Below the pieces are notes generated by a model that was not told the DNA's origin, did not search any database, and worked only from the letters and a program-made list of their open reading frames with translations. From Siphonodentalium dalli (lineage: Eukaryota; Mollusca; Scaphopoda; Gadilida; Siphonodentaliidae): DNA of 64,000 bases. The position numbers and the translations under genes are program-made. The stretch is from positions 125,130,754-125,194,753 of the forward strand of contig CP136061.1 of NCBI GenBank assembly GCA_032622095.1, given 5' to 3'. Within the stretch, counting starts at the first letter, position 1. The number at the start of each line of letters is the position of its first letter. Below, in pieces: positions 11,779 through 23,734 of this stretch.

Positions 11779-14177
11779 GAGATTATATTAAATATTGCTT
11801 CGTGAAATGGTGTTGGGAAGGGGCGCGAACCGAGATCCCTATTCCCTCACATTGAGGCTTTTATTTAATTAAGCAATGTAACGATTTTGATTTATAAGAT
11901 TGTGACAGCTTTCTAATTCAACTGTTATGTTAGTCCCAGCATAAACGGAATGGGAAAATATGCTGTCATATCAGAAGTATATGTCGAATCATTGGGCGAT
12001 CTGTAAAATGGGACACCGCTGGTACCCCCCCCCCCCCAATTCAATCCGTTGATCGAGAACTTGTGGTGATATTATGTACGATCATGTTGTCCTGCATATG
12101 TACACATTACAGCGGCAGAAAGCACAGTCAGCTAATTGGTATGGCAAACCAGATGGATTAAAGTGGGAGTTTAATATCTAGATCGACGAGAAACCGACAC
12201 ATAAACAACACGGCAGCGACTCATTGTCTTAAATACATCCTAAGAACTTGGACTACTCAAAGAGGCTCACGTGGAATCGATTTCCTATTTGTGCGCATAC
12301 ACATGCAACGGTTTTGATATCTTAATAACACTATTTGCGTCGACAGCCTCTGTTGCATCTTATCGACACAATTGAGGGGGTTCCGGTTTTAATAAACGCC
12401 AGTCGATAATTCTACAATACCTTAGAACGGCAAGGAGGTATCAATTCCGAGCATTATTCTAAAGTTGCGTTGCTGTCATGTAACAATGCTAACGAGAGAA
12501 AGTCAAACAACAGTTAATGTTTCCAACTAACACTCGAGACAAAGGGGTTCAGGCTGTGGTGTACAAACAGGTCAGAAACGATTTTCTATGACGTTCACTA
12601 TTAACGTTTGAACAATCCCACGCAAAATTAGGCCAATAGTTGGAAGACGAGACCAATACTTATAGTACACCCGTCCCAGGCGTCCGGACTCTCAAGCTAC
12701 ATGTATCATTACGACATGGCACTCGTGACATAACTGGCGGCCAGTTATGAACACGTGTAACCGCGATCAACGTGTCTGACTCGACCCTGTCTCTACAAAC
12801 GTGGTCCGTTCCTAGCCACTGATATAATCATATTTAAGGTAGCACACAAATGTTTTTGCTTCAGCATAGGTAGTCATGCATTTTTTGTAACTTACAGAAA
12901 ACATCTGTAATTTTTTTTTTTGCAACTTGTTTTGTAATAATTAGCATGCTCAATTACTCAGCTTTTCATTATATCGGTGGGTCCCAGTAATCCAATGTCC
13001 CATCTGCCCAATTTCGAACATCATACAATAATAGAGGAACTATGTTTATCTTTCAATATTAAAACACCAGAACAATTAAATAAACCAGCGTCGATAATTG
13101 AATGTCAAAAACAATAATGAACTTATGGAAAATCATTTATTTTTATGCCTCATAAGAAGCGGGACCCATCCCATGATATCGTGTTATAAAAGAACAAATA
13201 TTCGGTAAATATTGAAATTATGAGCCCCTTTGTTTTGATTAATGCTCTACGTTGGTCCAATTGATAATCCTGTACATTTATTATGATACAATTATGGTGA
13301 CGTTCGTGTCAAATCGTAGGATCGTTATTGACCCAATACATTATCTTAAGAACCAAAATTTGTCAAATCAGTACAACGAACTTTGGCAAACTCGATGGTT
13401 GGTAACAGAGTTTGTAAGCTTAACCTCCCAATATATTTTCATAGTTTCGATCTCATTATTTCCAGTCACACGGACATTTTATGTGACCAAATTGAAAGAG
13501 GAATTTAATTCCACTCTATCATTGCACCATCTTTAAATCGTGTAGCACACTTGCATTAGCCCCGCATCTGTGTTCTCCTAAAAATGTATAACATTCTTTG
13601 AGAAAGGTATGTGAACCATGATAATATTAATTTGACGAGGTCAACATCATATTTAGTTACCTGAGATCTAAACACGTCGATAGTTAATCCTGACTATTCT
13701 GTACTCAAACGTATCATTTTTGGGCTGTACACGGGAACTATACAATTATATTGCCTGAATTTAATACACATAAGCCTCGTGTGGCAATAACTTGCTGAAC
13801 ACATCGGTGCAGTGTTTGATTCCTGAAATTACGCTGCCGGTAAGCGACAATAAATCCGTCGTTTCTATTCAGCTATACTCTATGAAGCTTTAGTTATCTT
13901 TGTGTTTCAGAAATTGCATCTACCTCCCCATACTACCGGCGCCATGCTGCGTAACTCTCGAAATTTATGCATCGAGAAAAGAAAATGGTGATTAAATTGG
14001 AATATTTCCTTAATCCTATACAAGTGCTGCGTGTACATTCATGAAGGGTTATCCATGATACAAAAATATGGAGCAAGTGGATAATAATATATTTTAAAAT
14101 TCGCACTATGGATTTGGAATATATAACTTGTTTTATTAACCCAACGCCATCCCTGATCAAGTGTTCCTGTTAAGTAG
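11779..14177. other. No gene seen; one C-run
   Basis: Unique-looking AT-rich DNA. A run of 13 C lies at about 12025-12037 and a T run at about 12909-12921. The frame at 13252-13536 has no recognisable domain. Confidence 0.5.
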
Positions 14178-14320
14178 GCGATAAACATACCCTGTTGAGT
14201 TGTACATTCTGGGATTCGAGCATGAAAACAGTTTGTGAACGAGCCGGCTTGCCGGCGAGTTCACAAACTGTTTTCATGCTCGAATCCCAGAATGTACAAC
14301 GAAACAGGGTACGTTTATCT
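14178..14320. repeat. Near-perfect palindrome, arms of about 70 nt, almost no loop
   Basis: The left arm (GCGATAAACATACCCTGTTG onward) and right arm (ending ACAGGGTACGTTTATCT) pair through TTGTACATTCTGGGATTCGA and CATGAAAACAGTTTGTGAAC with only a few mismatches. The centre is GCCGGCTTGCCGGC. No coding potential. It is probably a foldback MITE; no second copy was seen in the window. Confidence 0.8.
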
Positions 14321-14501
14321 CCATTGTAATTCAATCTAGCAAGGAATTTGCAAAAAAACTATATAAAAGGTATCATTTAGTCGTTTTCATGACACGAATC
14401 GAGACTTTCATTTTGCTGTTGTCACCGTGCACAAATCGTTGGGTTTGTTCATTGCGTTACTCGGAACACTGCTCCGTAACCATTTCCTGTGGGGTGGGTT
14501 G

Positions 14502-14700
14502 GCTCTTTTCGCTACTCCGTTCTGCGCCGATGAAATTGTACCGTGCCACATGCAGATTTGATGCACGCTGAATCGGCCGATGAACGGTATCTATAGACAA
14601 CAACGCGCGGGTGTGCTCGTTTCGCTACTCGTTCTGTGCCAATGAAATTTGACCGTGCTACATTCAGATTTGATGCACGCTGAAGCGGCCGATGTCGGTG
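14502..14700. repeat. Tandem duplication, period about 113 nt
   Basis: CTTTTCGCTACTCCGTTCTG and GCAGATTTGATGCACGCTGA at 14504-14580 recur at 14617-14693 with small changes. They overlap unlikely reading frames on both strands. Confidence 0.65.
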
Positions 14701-15012
14701 AATCGAAAACTAAAGTTATCCGCTCTCGGCCAATCAGAATGCTTGTTTTTAGTGACAAATACTCATTTGAATTACAATTTGCAATGATGCTGGTTCGTCC
14801 TGGTGTATTGCTATCATGTTGTCTGGTCAACGCGATCATGCTAAAAGATCGTGCCGTTACTCGGAGCGATTTGACTAAAAGCCAGTCAGACTCTATGAAA
14901 CATTTAAGAACATATATATTTTAATATATCTTAACATGGTGCCACTGGTGATCTCAAAACGACAGGGGTAGCCATTTAAATTATGGCCGGTTTGCAACAA
15001 CGAACTCAGCCA

Positions 15013-15562
15013 TCTCATATATATTTTGAAGACCTCTGTTTGTTTGTCTGTCTGTATGTTTGTCTGTCATTGATACAAATCTACGATTCTCGACCGATCG
15101 GGACGAAACTTGGTACGTGTGTGTAGTTTGACCAGGCGGTCGACGTTGTCGTATTGGCGAGCCCGTGCGGCGCCCGCTTCGCGCATGCGCAGATCTCGGA
15201 AACGGGTGGAGCTATCGACTTGAAATTTGCTATGTGAATGTATCTTGCCCCGGATACGAATTTGATCGGGTCGCCGAGCCCGTGCGACGCCAGCTTCGCG
15301 CATGCGCAGACGAGATCTCGGAAACCGCTGGAGCTATCGACTTGAAATTTGGTATGTGAACGTATCTTGCGCCGGATACGAATTTTATCGGGTCGCAGAG
15401 CCCGTGCGACGCCAGCTTCGCGCATGCGCAGACCAGATCTCGGAGACGGGTAGTGCGACGCCAGCTTCGCGGATGCGCAGACCAGATCTCGGAAACGGGT
15501 AGAGCTATCGACTTGAAATTTGGTTTTTGAATAGCCCGGACAACGTCGGGCTCACCGGCTAG
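15013..15562 (+). mobile_element. Helitron-like non-autonomous element, copy A
   Basis: The 5' end reads TCTCATATATATTTTGAAG followed by a TTTGTCTGTCTG run. The 3' end has a GC-rich hairpin (GCCCGGACAACGTCGGGC) about a dozen bases before a terminal CTAG. The TC start, hairpin and CTAG end are the known signature of rolling-circle Helitron/HINE elements. The body holds three to four tandem units of about 120 nt, each with GACGCCAGCTTCGCGCATGC. Their high GC content opens long antisense frames (such as 15230-15733) that are not genes. It is joined directly to copy B. Confidence 0.75.
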
Positions 15563-16032
15563 TCTATTATATATTTTGGAACTTATGTCTGTCTGTCTGC
15601 TTGTGTTATAGACTCGAAAACTGCTCGACCGATCCGACTCAAATTTGGTATGTATGCCTACTTTGATCCCGGGAACAATATGGGCGGGTAAAATTTCACG
15701 TGCGACCGTGTCCTTGACCTCGCTCATATACACTCATACAGGCATGTTTCTGGACCGATCGAATAGTTTTTTTTCTTTCTCCTAATACTTTTCAAAGTTG
15801 TTCGGTCAGTATTGTTTCAACATTCTCTCTTTGTATTATTGTATTATTGTATCAATCTCTCATTGTCAATAGTTTTCTCAATATTTTGTTCTTTCTCCTA
15901 GTACTTTTCAACGTTGTTTTTTTCTTTCTCATAACACTTTTCAACTTTTTTCGCTCAGTATTGTTCAACGATGTCACTTCGATCACAAATAAATCCCTAA
16001 ATAGCCCGGACGAAGTCGGGCACATCAGCTAG
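15563..16032 (+). mobile_element. Helitron-like non-autonomous element, copy B (head-to-tail with A)
   Basis: Begins TCTATTATATATTTTGGAAC immediately after the CTAG of copy A and ends with hairpin GCCCGGACGAAGTCGGGC, eight bases and CTAG at 16029-16032. The body resembles that of copy F (GATCCCGGGAACAATATGG, GGCATGTTTCTGGACC) and is unlike copy A beyond the first 100 nt or so. Confidence 0.75.
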
Positions 16033-16299
16033 TTATTAAATATTTCACAATATGCATGTTATTGATTTGAATGTTTTAAACACATAGTGGTTTTTCCTCG
16101 ACTCGCTAAAGGGTTAATGTTGTGACGAGGATCCCTGATGACTCGTATTATCGTATTTTCTCACCACATGCCATAGCTTGCACACAAGGATTGCACCCTG
16201 AAAAATACCGTATTCATATAGCACATTGGGCCAACTCGTGTTTGGAGGACGGTACTTAATTTATCTATGAAATTTGGTATGTGAGTTTACAAGCCCAAA

Positions 16300-16570
16300 A
16301 TGCAGGTCAATTTTTGCCGGAGTTATGGTTCTTGTCGACGTAGAATATGACAATTATCTTGGTTTCCGATTGATAACTTTGGTTTTAGTTGTCGGACTGT
16401 TTTCAAGTTGTGCATGTAGATAGCCACATGCAAATACATGCAGGTCAGTTTGAATTTGGATTCGGTCAGTTAATTTTTGCCGGAGTTACATGTATGGTCC
16501 TTGTTGACTTAGAATTTGACGATTATTTTGGTTTCCGCGGGTGATAACTTTATTTTTAAGTTATCTGATT
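16300..16570. repeat. Tandem duplication with TTTTTGCCGGAGTTA core
   Basis: Two units (about 16300-16390 and 16465-16560) share AATTTTTGCCGGAGTTA, TTGTCGACGTAGAATATGAC-like and GGTTTCC...TGATAACTTT blocks. It lies just right of Helitron-like copy B. Confidence 0.65.
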
Positions 16571-16694
16571 GTTTTAAATTTTTCATATGAATTATACGTG
16601 ATGGCCCTTTGTTGAACTTACCACGGGCGTATTTTGCCACGCCATAGCGATGCTCTTGTTTTGGGTTAGAGAGAAACAAGGAAAGGATTCCACG

Positions 16695-17763
16695 CGAAAG
16701 CAGTCACGCACAGTGTGATGGAAACAAACAGCCCATTCCAACTATTGTGTAGTTTTCTTTTGTTATTGATGGAAACTGAACAGACACAAATTGAATATAA
16801 TTGAATCATTTCATTAAATTTTCGCCATTAACTACGTCTATGAGTCTTTGTCTTGGACTATTCCTTTACGCGGGCAAACACATAGTTACGCGAAACGTCC
16901 TCGCATACTTTATAAAAACCGCTACTATAGTTTAACGTCTCAATTATTGATTTATGCATGTTTAAAGGAGGTTTTGGATACAATAATATATATAATCTAC
17001 AACTCGTCCCCATTGTTATAGCGAAATATGCAAAACTCGTCCAGTAATTTGTCTGGACTCTTTTTGTATATTTCGCTATAAACTGGGGACGAGTTATACA
17101 TCCTCTATGTAGTGAATAATCCAGGAATATGATTCATCTACCATCATATTTGGTTTGTCTATTCCATTTCTGGCTAACCTTCTTGGGACATGTGGGAATC
17201 TTCCATTCGAGGAGTTAAAAACCTCGTCTCACATTTAGGTAATTTAGTGCATTTACCAATTTTCTCAGGAACCCGTGATACAATTGGTCCAAACACAAGC
17301 GAACCCAAACACTAGATCCTATACACAGATTTTATGATAACGGGATATCAGCAAACCGGGAAATGAATAAACCATGACCAACGAATAATAGTCAATAAAT
17401 TGGTGCCTAATTTTCAGTATTTGATTGGCAGGGTTATAGATGAAAAGAAGCAAGAGTCTATGGACCAATATGCTCATTCTCAATGAGTATCTGAACTGGA
17501 GGGACCTTGGTTCCAAGAATCCAATTAGTCTACTTGGATCGTTATTTGGCTACAAAATAGAGTACGAGATAGGTTATAGCACATTTTATTGCGCTCATCT
17601 ATATATCCCATAATAAAACACATATCGATTATATAGATTTTATCCAGCTGATCAATTGTGTCCATTCACTTTCCATCAATACCAAAAGAACACTACACAA
17701 TAGTTGGAATGGGCTGCTTGTTTTCATCACACTGTGTGCGGGAGCGTGACTGCGTGCTTTCAG
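16695..17763. mobile_element. Inverted-repeat element of about 1.07 kb with 100-115-nt TIRs
   Basis: The left arm 16695-16794 (GCGAAAGCAGTCACGCACAG, then CAGCCCATTCCAACTATTGT) is matched in reverse by 17649-17763 (ACAATAGTTGGAATGGGCTG, then CACACTGTGTGCGGGAGCG). The interior is non-coding and AT-rich and contains a separate palindrome at 16996-17100. No transposase frame is present. Confidence 0.7.
16996..17100. repeat. Palindrome nested inside the 16.7-17.8-kb element
   Basis: ACAACTCGTCCCCATTGTTA then TAGCGAAATATGCAAA on the left pairs with TATATTTCGCTATAAACTGG then GGACGAGTTATA on the right; the loop is GTCCAGTAATTTGTCTGGAC, itself a small hairpin. Confidence 0.7.
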
Positions 17764-18058
17764 TAGGCAACCGTTGCTTTTGTGATATTAGTCGTTATAT
17801 ATTGATTCCCCTTGGTGGGATTACTAGCTAGTGTGAACTGGAACACGGAATCAACTCTGTGTAAGATCTGGTATCGAGATGTGAACATACGATAACTTAT
17901 ACGAGTCTCCAGGTACCCCTCATGAAAATATTTAACGAGCTTATGTCTTACACCGGGGTTGCACTTGAACTTATAGATTAGAATTGACCAGCGAATGACT
18001 ACACGGGAGGTAGAGTGCCATACCCTAAATAGATCCGTAACGTTACATCACAAGGACT

Positions 18059-18397
18059 GGTGATGGCATTTTTTCAGCCCGCTCATTGTGCTTTTATACG
18101 GATCAAAATTTTCTATTATATTTTCCGTAAAATAAAAAGAAATTGGTGTAAATTAACGGAACTTCCGTCAAAACTATCCTTAAGTTTATGTCATAATATG
18201 ATGGCATTCAGTCGCTTCATTGTATTATAAATATACGGAACTTTCATCAAAATTTTAAGTTATATTTTCCGTAAAATAAAAAGCAAATTGGTGTAAGTTA
18301 ACATAACCTCCGTCAAAACTATCCGTAAGTTTATGTCATAATTTGATGACATTCAGTCGTTTCATTGTGCTATAACAATACGGCACTTCCATCAAAA
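18059..18397. repeat. Tandem repeat, period about 140 nt, 2.4 units
   Basis: Units start near 18059, 18199 and 18342 with ATGATGGCATTCAGTCGCTT-like sequence. They share TATATTTTCCGTAAAATAAA and CCGTCAAAACTATCCTTAAG. AT-rich, non-coding. Confidence 0.75.
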
Positions 18398-19196
18398 CAC
18401 AAATTATCTATAATTATATTGATCGTATGTTATCGTATTTCTGACCTTGATTTCTAAAATATCCATTACAGGAGTTAAGAACGTGTTCTTATATTCAGGT
18501 GATCTTGGTGCTGCCAATAATTATTGCCACAATCAGTCCTTACATCAGTGAAAAATGCATTTGTATTAATCACATGTCAATATCACAGCGTCTGTGACTA
18601 TTATTAACACATCTGGCATAATGAACTAAATGTACTACAGATCCCCACATTGAGCCTAACAATTATTATTATTACTAATAGGGTATTACGTCACTAGAAT
18701 GTGTGTGCTTTCTATTCGTTGTAGTTACGATTACGGTTTCTAATTTTCAACAAAACTCACAAATGCATCATATAGTAATACTTTCGCGATCGTTCCGTAT
18801 CCCCTCAGTGTGGGAGATGACTGGTATTATTTACTTAAATTGCTATCGCCATGTGGCCATAATTATACTTCCATGGTGTAACCAAGGAAGTATATTGTTT
18901 TTGTATTGAGGCAGTTTTCCGTTTAATTGTAAATACTCAGAAACTAATTGCAGTAGGAACGCGACATTTTCAGGGAATGTAGGCATTTAAGGGACACTCA
19001 AAATGGTGATATTGCGATTTCGGCCAAACATTTAATGGCGGAGAAAAAAGAAAAAAACGATTATTTTCATTATTATTATTATTATACTTAACCATTTTGC
19101 AACTCCGTATTCTCTGAAAGTATGAGGAGTAGCAAACTAAAATTTAGTACGTATGTTGGGGGTCAATGAGTTCTAACCGGTCGTCGTATAATGAAT

Positions 19197-19385
19197 ATTG
19201 TCCGCGTTTCCCCTGCGGAGTTATCTCCCATTATCTGAAAAAAATGTCATTTTATTATCTCGGAAATTATAAGGAGCAGAGTATCGAAAATTGGACCGTA
19301 TGCACACCTCGATATGCCCTGCTGCCCACGGGCATCAAAACTTGTGTCCGCGCTTTCCCTGAGGAGTTACCGCCCATAAATAGAC
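19197..19385. repeat. Pair of diverged repeats with TGTCCGCGTTTCCCCTGC core
   Basis: TGTCCGCGTTTCCCCTGCGG then AGTTATCTCCCAT at 19200-19232 recurs as TGTCCGCGCTTTCCCTGAGG then AGTTACCGCCCAT at 19345-19377, about 146 nt apart. The coding-looking frames across it are repeat-derived. Confidence 0.55.
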
Positions 19386-19540
19386 ACACACTATACACCA
19401 GTATGAATAAAGCGAGTACAGAGCTCTAAATTTGTTATTGCATATTCCGAATCGGACGAGTAATCCTGACTCGAATATACCGCCTAAACATGTTTTTACC
19501 CAGGACTTTCCGCGATACGGAAATATTGCAACTATTTTTC

Positions 19541-20270
19541 CCGCCAAATCCAAACTGGGTGATTAAAGAGCAAGATAATGTCGTATATAGCAGGTACGTT
19601 GCCATACTTTATGTACGTCCCAGAAGTTTGACGGCTATACTATAAATGTAACATACCCAACGGACAATGCGTGTCAGGGTGGGTTGAGACTTTAAGAAAA
19701 TTCCACGAAAATTGCAAGGGGGGGGGGGGGGATTCAAACATCGAGATAATTTTGTTTGATGAGTACATCTGATGGCTAGTGTTCACGCGCATCTAGATGT
19801 CGATTTTCTAATTTTCAGATGGAACTGTTTACTCGTGACAACACTATATATCATACATATGTATACGTATGTAGTCTATCACTAACCGATTTTTAGCCCC
19901 AAATCCAAACGGGCTAATGTAGGAACGAGTTTCACGCAGGAGCATGTAAGCCGGTATAATGTAGGTACGCCTACAAAATTTGACCGCTCTACTATAAACG
20001 CAACCTGCTCAAGGGAGTGTTTGTGTCGGGTGGGTTCAGATTTGGCAAATTCCACCGAAGATCAAATGGGGAAAATTACTCCGAAAATCATATATTGAGA
20101 TAAAAACTTTTCGATGAGTGGATGTGATAAGTAGTATCTAAACGCAAGATTAGTACACTTTTTAATGATTTATATTGAACGGTTTAACCCTGGTAGCGTA
20201 TAACGTTGTAACGGGTGATATATATTACTCAAATTCAAACCCTCTCTTCATGACGCAAATTCAAACGGAC
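19541..20270. repeat. Diverged tandem repeat of about 350 nt
   Basis: Units start at CGCCAAATCCAAACTGGGTG (19542), CCCCAAATCCAAACGGGCTA (19897) and a partial GACGCAAATTCAAACGGACT (20252). They share a GTACG(C/T)C...AATTTGACCG-like block, ACTATAAA(C/T)GCAAC and GTGTCGGGTGGGTT. A run of 12 G lies at about 19720. It runs into the minus-strand Helitron-like copy C. Confidence 0.6.
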
Positions 20271-20289
20271 TACTGTAAAAGTAACCTAT

Positions 20290-20708
20290 TGTCACGATTT
20301 GACCTGTCCGAAACACTCCCCGGACAAAAGTTTTCCTAGGTATCAAATTTCGTCGAAATCCGATCGTTTTACTCGATTTGACCTTGAACTGACCATTTAG
20401 AAGGTCAATGTCAGGTCGGGGTCACGACTTGACCCACCCAAAAGACTCCCCATACAAAAGTAGCCAAGGTATCGAATTTTGTGGAAATCCGTCTGTTTTA
20501 CCCGATTTGACCTTCGATTGACCTTTTTGAAGACCAATGTCAGGTCGGGGTTCACGATTCGACCCGTCCAAAACACTCCCTGGACAAAAGTACCCACATT
20601 TATCAGATTTCGTCAAAATCCGTCCAGCAGTTTTCCCGCCCATAGCTGACAGACAAACAAACAAACAGACAGACAGACAGATGTACCAAAATATATATTA
20701 AATTTAGA
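20290..20708 (-). mobile_element. Helitron-like element, copy C (3' end lost)
   Basis: Read on the minus strand it starts near 20700 with TAATATATATTTTGGTACAT and a CTGTCTGTCTG run, then TATGGGCGGGAAAACTGCTG. Three tandem units of about 125-135 nt follow, each carrying GTCCGGGGAGTGTTT-like and ACCCCGACCTGACATTGACC-like blocks. No hairpin plus CTAG is found at the far end, so the 3' terminus is missing or eroded. It is the same subfamily as copies D, E and G. Confidence 0.65.
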
Positions 20709-23121
20709 AATGTCAATGCAAGTCCACCATCGGATCACAAGGCACCAATATGCATTCGCATGAAGAGGAACACACATATACGCATAACACTCACATGGGA
20801 TGGGATGGAATACCATGGAAGTACATGTATATCTGATTCCATGGAATCTGACCTCTAGTTAGTAACATCAAGTCATTCGTCAACGTGAAACACGAGAATC
20901 TCACGAAATACAAAGCGCTAAGCTATGACATGATAACAGAATTAAATGGGTACTGTACGCCATTTTCGCATATAATATAACATTTATTTGATACATTTGC
21001 TTGAAAACTGTCAAAAAATTACTCGACGACAATTGATATTTTCGCACTCCGTCTAATCTGCCATCCGTAACATTACCTCGTACTCAACAGACTTTCAAAT
21101 AATTGAAATTTGGTTACCGTATTCTACAACTCAGAGACTAAAGAAACCAACTGAACATTTGGGTAGAGTATCCCTTTAAGTACAAACTAAGTAGAACGAC
21201 AGCCCCATTACTGCGAGTGACAAACACAATTTTCTCACAAACGGACTCTTGGTCGTTAATATCTGCGAACAGGTTATTGGACCTTCTGAAAGTATACGAC
21301 TAAAATTAGCTATTCGTAATCCGTATATGTAGTAGTTAATTTTACGAACGGTGTAAATTATACGATAATATAACCGGCCAACGATCTCCAAAAACACGCG
21401 ACATGAGGACCCACCGTCAGTGTCTTTTTGCAACCAAAGAACTAACGTTTTGGTTGTGTCTTCATTGGATACAGGTGTGTATAATACTCGAGTTCCATGG
21501 CTGAAACCGTGGACTTGTGGCTGAATCTGGGACTTACACGTTATACGGACTAAACTTTGGTGAAGCATGTATGACAATGACCCCCGGTCACAAATTTAAG
21601 CTATATTTAAGCTATATTTAAGCTATATTTAAGCTATATTTTGCGCATTTTGAACGGATTGTATTTCCCTAAACTTGATAAGTACATGTACGTATCACAA
21701 GATATATGCATGCAACGAACCGCGTATGCTGTTATCAATATGTATTAGCATATAACGCGATCTCTTATATGTAAGTCAAAGTCACCAGTTAGGCATTGTG
21801 TACAACAAAACACGTAACAGATTATCCTTGGACGTGTTGCCTTAAAATACTCAAGTGTCAATTAGAGAATTAAAATTGGTTTGTCGTCGTATGCAATAAC
21901 AATTAATTTGAATCAAGAAACACTCCAGTGCCATTATGTTCACTATAGTCAATGTAACTCGAAGGTGCATGCTATATTGTCTATTATAGACAGTACACCA
22001 CTTTCACGGTGAATGCTCGCTTAATAGCAGTACTCATTATCCTTGGTAGACACATAGTTTGTCATGAACTATTGCGCAAGTAGAACTAGTCAAAAATTTA
22101 ATGCAGACTCAGCTAAATATAAATGATATGTCATCATTATGAGTTCCATAAAACGCTAGTCTCATCCGTGAATTCTTAACTACAGAATGGAATGCACGAT
22201 ATGCTATACCGGTTAAAATCAGGGTTAACTCTATATAGATATATTAAAATATATAAGTAATATTATGAAGTAACATTATGTAGTTTACATGTAGATGATA
22301 CCAATACTAGAATTTCTCGATAAGAGTCAGGTTAAGTAATTAACTAACACTGGTTCAACGATTCCTGCAGTTTTGGATCTAACCGATTTTGACTCCGGCT
22401 CTTCTTTTTTTTATCAGGCTCCGACTCTATATATTCCGATTTTTAAGACATTTGCGCAGCTGTTTAGCGGAAAAGGGAACTTTAGTGACAGAAAGGTGTG
22501 TTTAATGGATGTGTGATGAGTTATCAGAGGCCACAATAATCGCCATATTTCGGTTACTGGGCCAGAAACTCGTGAGAAAGTACTGTCATGGTTCAGATCA
22601 GGATCTAACTATCAGGCTATTTATCTTCCGACTCTAACTTGATCAGTACATTTTATTCGCCCTGTCTGTCGCTCAGTTCGGGACATATGGGTGTGCCATT
22701 CTAGTCGTAACATAACCGTTCAATGAAAATATCACTATAAAGCAAGTATATTACTGAGCCAGTGCCTCTCGCCCATGCATTCTGATATGTTATAATTGTA
22801 TGAATAGCCATCACCATAATATTTAGACAGTCGGAGTCAGGAATGTGGAGTTGACATCGGGAAGGGCACTATATAACAATGTATAAATATTTGTTTTAGA
22901 AATGTATGTTGGATATTTAGATGGCTCAATTCAAATGAATTTTGCGGGAAATCTAATTACCCGGTTTGCGAAGTTGCAAGAGTTTCTTTTTTAAAGTCAA
23001 TTATTGTAATCGGTGGGGAGGCACTAAAATTGATCAATTTCGAAAGTCCATGATTTTGGGGCCGTCGAGAATCATGAATGATGTTCGGAACCTAAACGTT
23101 ATGCTGTCAAATTCCCACAAG
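20709..23121. other. No gene seen apart from the 11-nt microsatellite
   Basis: Mostly unique-looking AT-rich DNA. The 133-codon minus-strand frame at 21176-21577 has mixed composition and no motif I recognise, and I do not support it as a gene. Confidence 0.5.
21594..21640. repeat. 11-nt microsatellite, four units
   Basis: Four exact TTTAAGCTATA units in a row, followed by TTTTGCGC. Confidence 0.9.
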
Positions 23122-23526
23122 TCTACTATATATTTTGGGACTTCTGTTTGTCTGTTTGTTTGTCTGTTAGCTATGGCCGGGAAAACGGCTGGACCGATTG
23201 AGTTCAAACTTCCAATCTAAGGTTTAAAACACACGGGCAGTGTTTACCGCCGTTTTGGAGAACGTCAGAGCACTCCTTCTCCATTCCCCCGCCACCGCAA
23301 TGGGAATTCGTGGGTTAATCACGTGATAGTTAAAGAGCGTTCGTATCCGCAGTGTCGTTGATCAAGAGCGTGTATGTGTCCAGACATGAGCGTGTTGTGT
23401 TTGTGTCCAGACACGAGCGTGTTGTGTGATTCGTACTTAGGGCTTCCTAGGAATGGGGGAGATTTTCATCGGGTCAGTTTTTCCGCCCGAGGTGACCTTC
23501 ACCTTGCAACGGGTACCAACAAATGA
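23122..23526 (+). mobile_element. Helitron-like element, copy D (3' end lost)
   Basis: Starts TCTACTATATATTTTGGGAC, a CTGTTTGTCTG run and GCTATGGCCGGGAAAACGGC. The body includes a GC-rich stretch with two copies of GTGTCCAGACA-GAGCGTGTT (near 23375 and 23400). It meets copy E without a recognisable CTAG end. Confidence 0.55.
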
Positions 23527-23734
23527 TCTAATATATATTTTGGGATGTCTGTTTGTTTGTCTGTTACCTATGGCCGGGAAAACTGCTGGACGGAGTTCGA
23601 CGAAATTTGATACCTACCCGTAATTTTCTCCGGGTAGTGTTTTGGACGGGTCAAATCGTGACCCCGACCTGACCTTGACCTTCAAAATGGCCAATTCAAG
23701 GTCAAAGCCCAGACGAAGTCGGGTCACCTGCTAG
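23527..23734 (+). mobile_element. Helitron-like element, copy E (208 nt)
   Basis: TCTAATATATATTTTGGGAT at the 5' end, preceded by A as expected for Helitron insertion, and a 3' hairpin (GCCCAGACGAAGTCGGGT) followed by CACCTGCTAG. This is the shortest complete copy. It is followed at once by TCTTATATATATAGGGACC, a possible 82-nt third unit ending in CTAG at 23816. Confidence 0.75.

Noticed and set aside
11815-11850. Minus-strand tRNA 3' end (GGTTCGCGCC)
   Set aside because: The putative T-stem does not pair and nothing resembling the other arms is found.
15230-15733. 167-codon minus-strand open frame
   Set aside because: It lies antisense across Helitron-like copies A and B. The frame comes from the GC-rich tandem units, crosses an element junction, and its peptide simply repeats with the DNA period.
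21176-21577. 133-codon minus-strand frame
   Set aside because: No recognisable domain, no repeat copy and no splice context. The length is compatible with chance in 64 kb.
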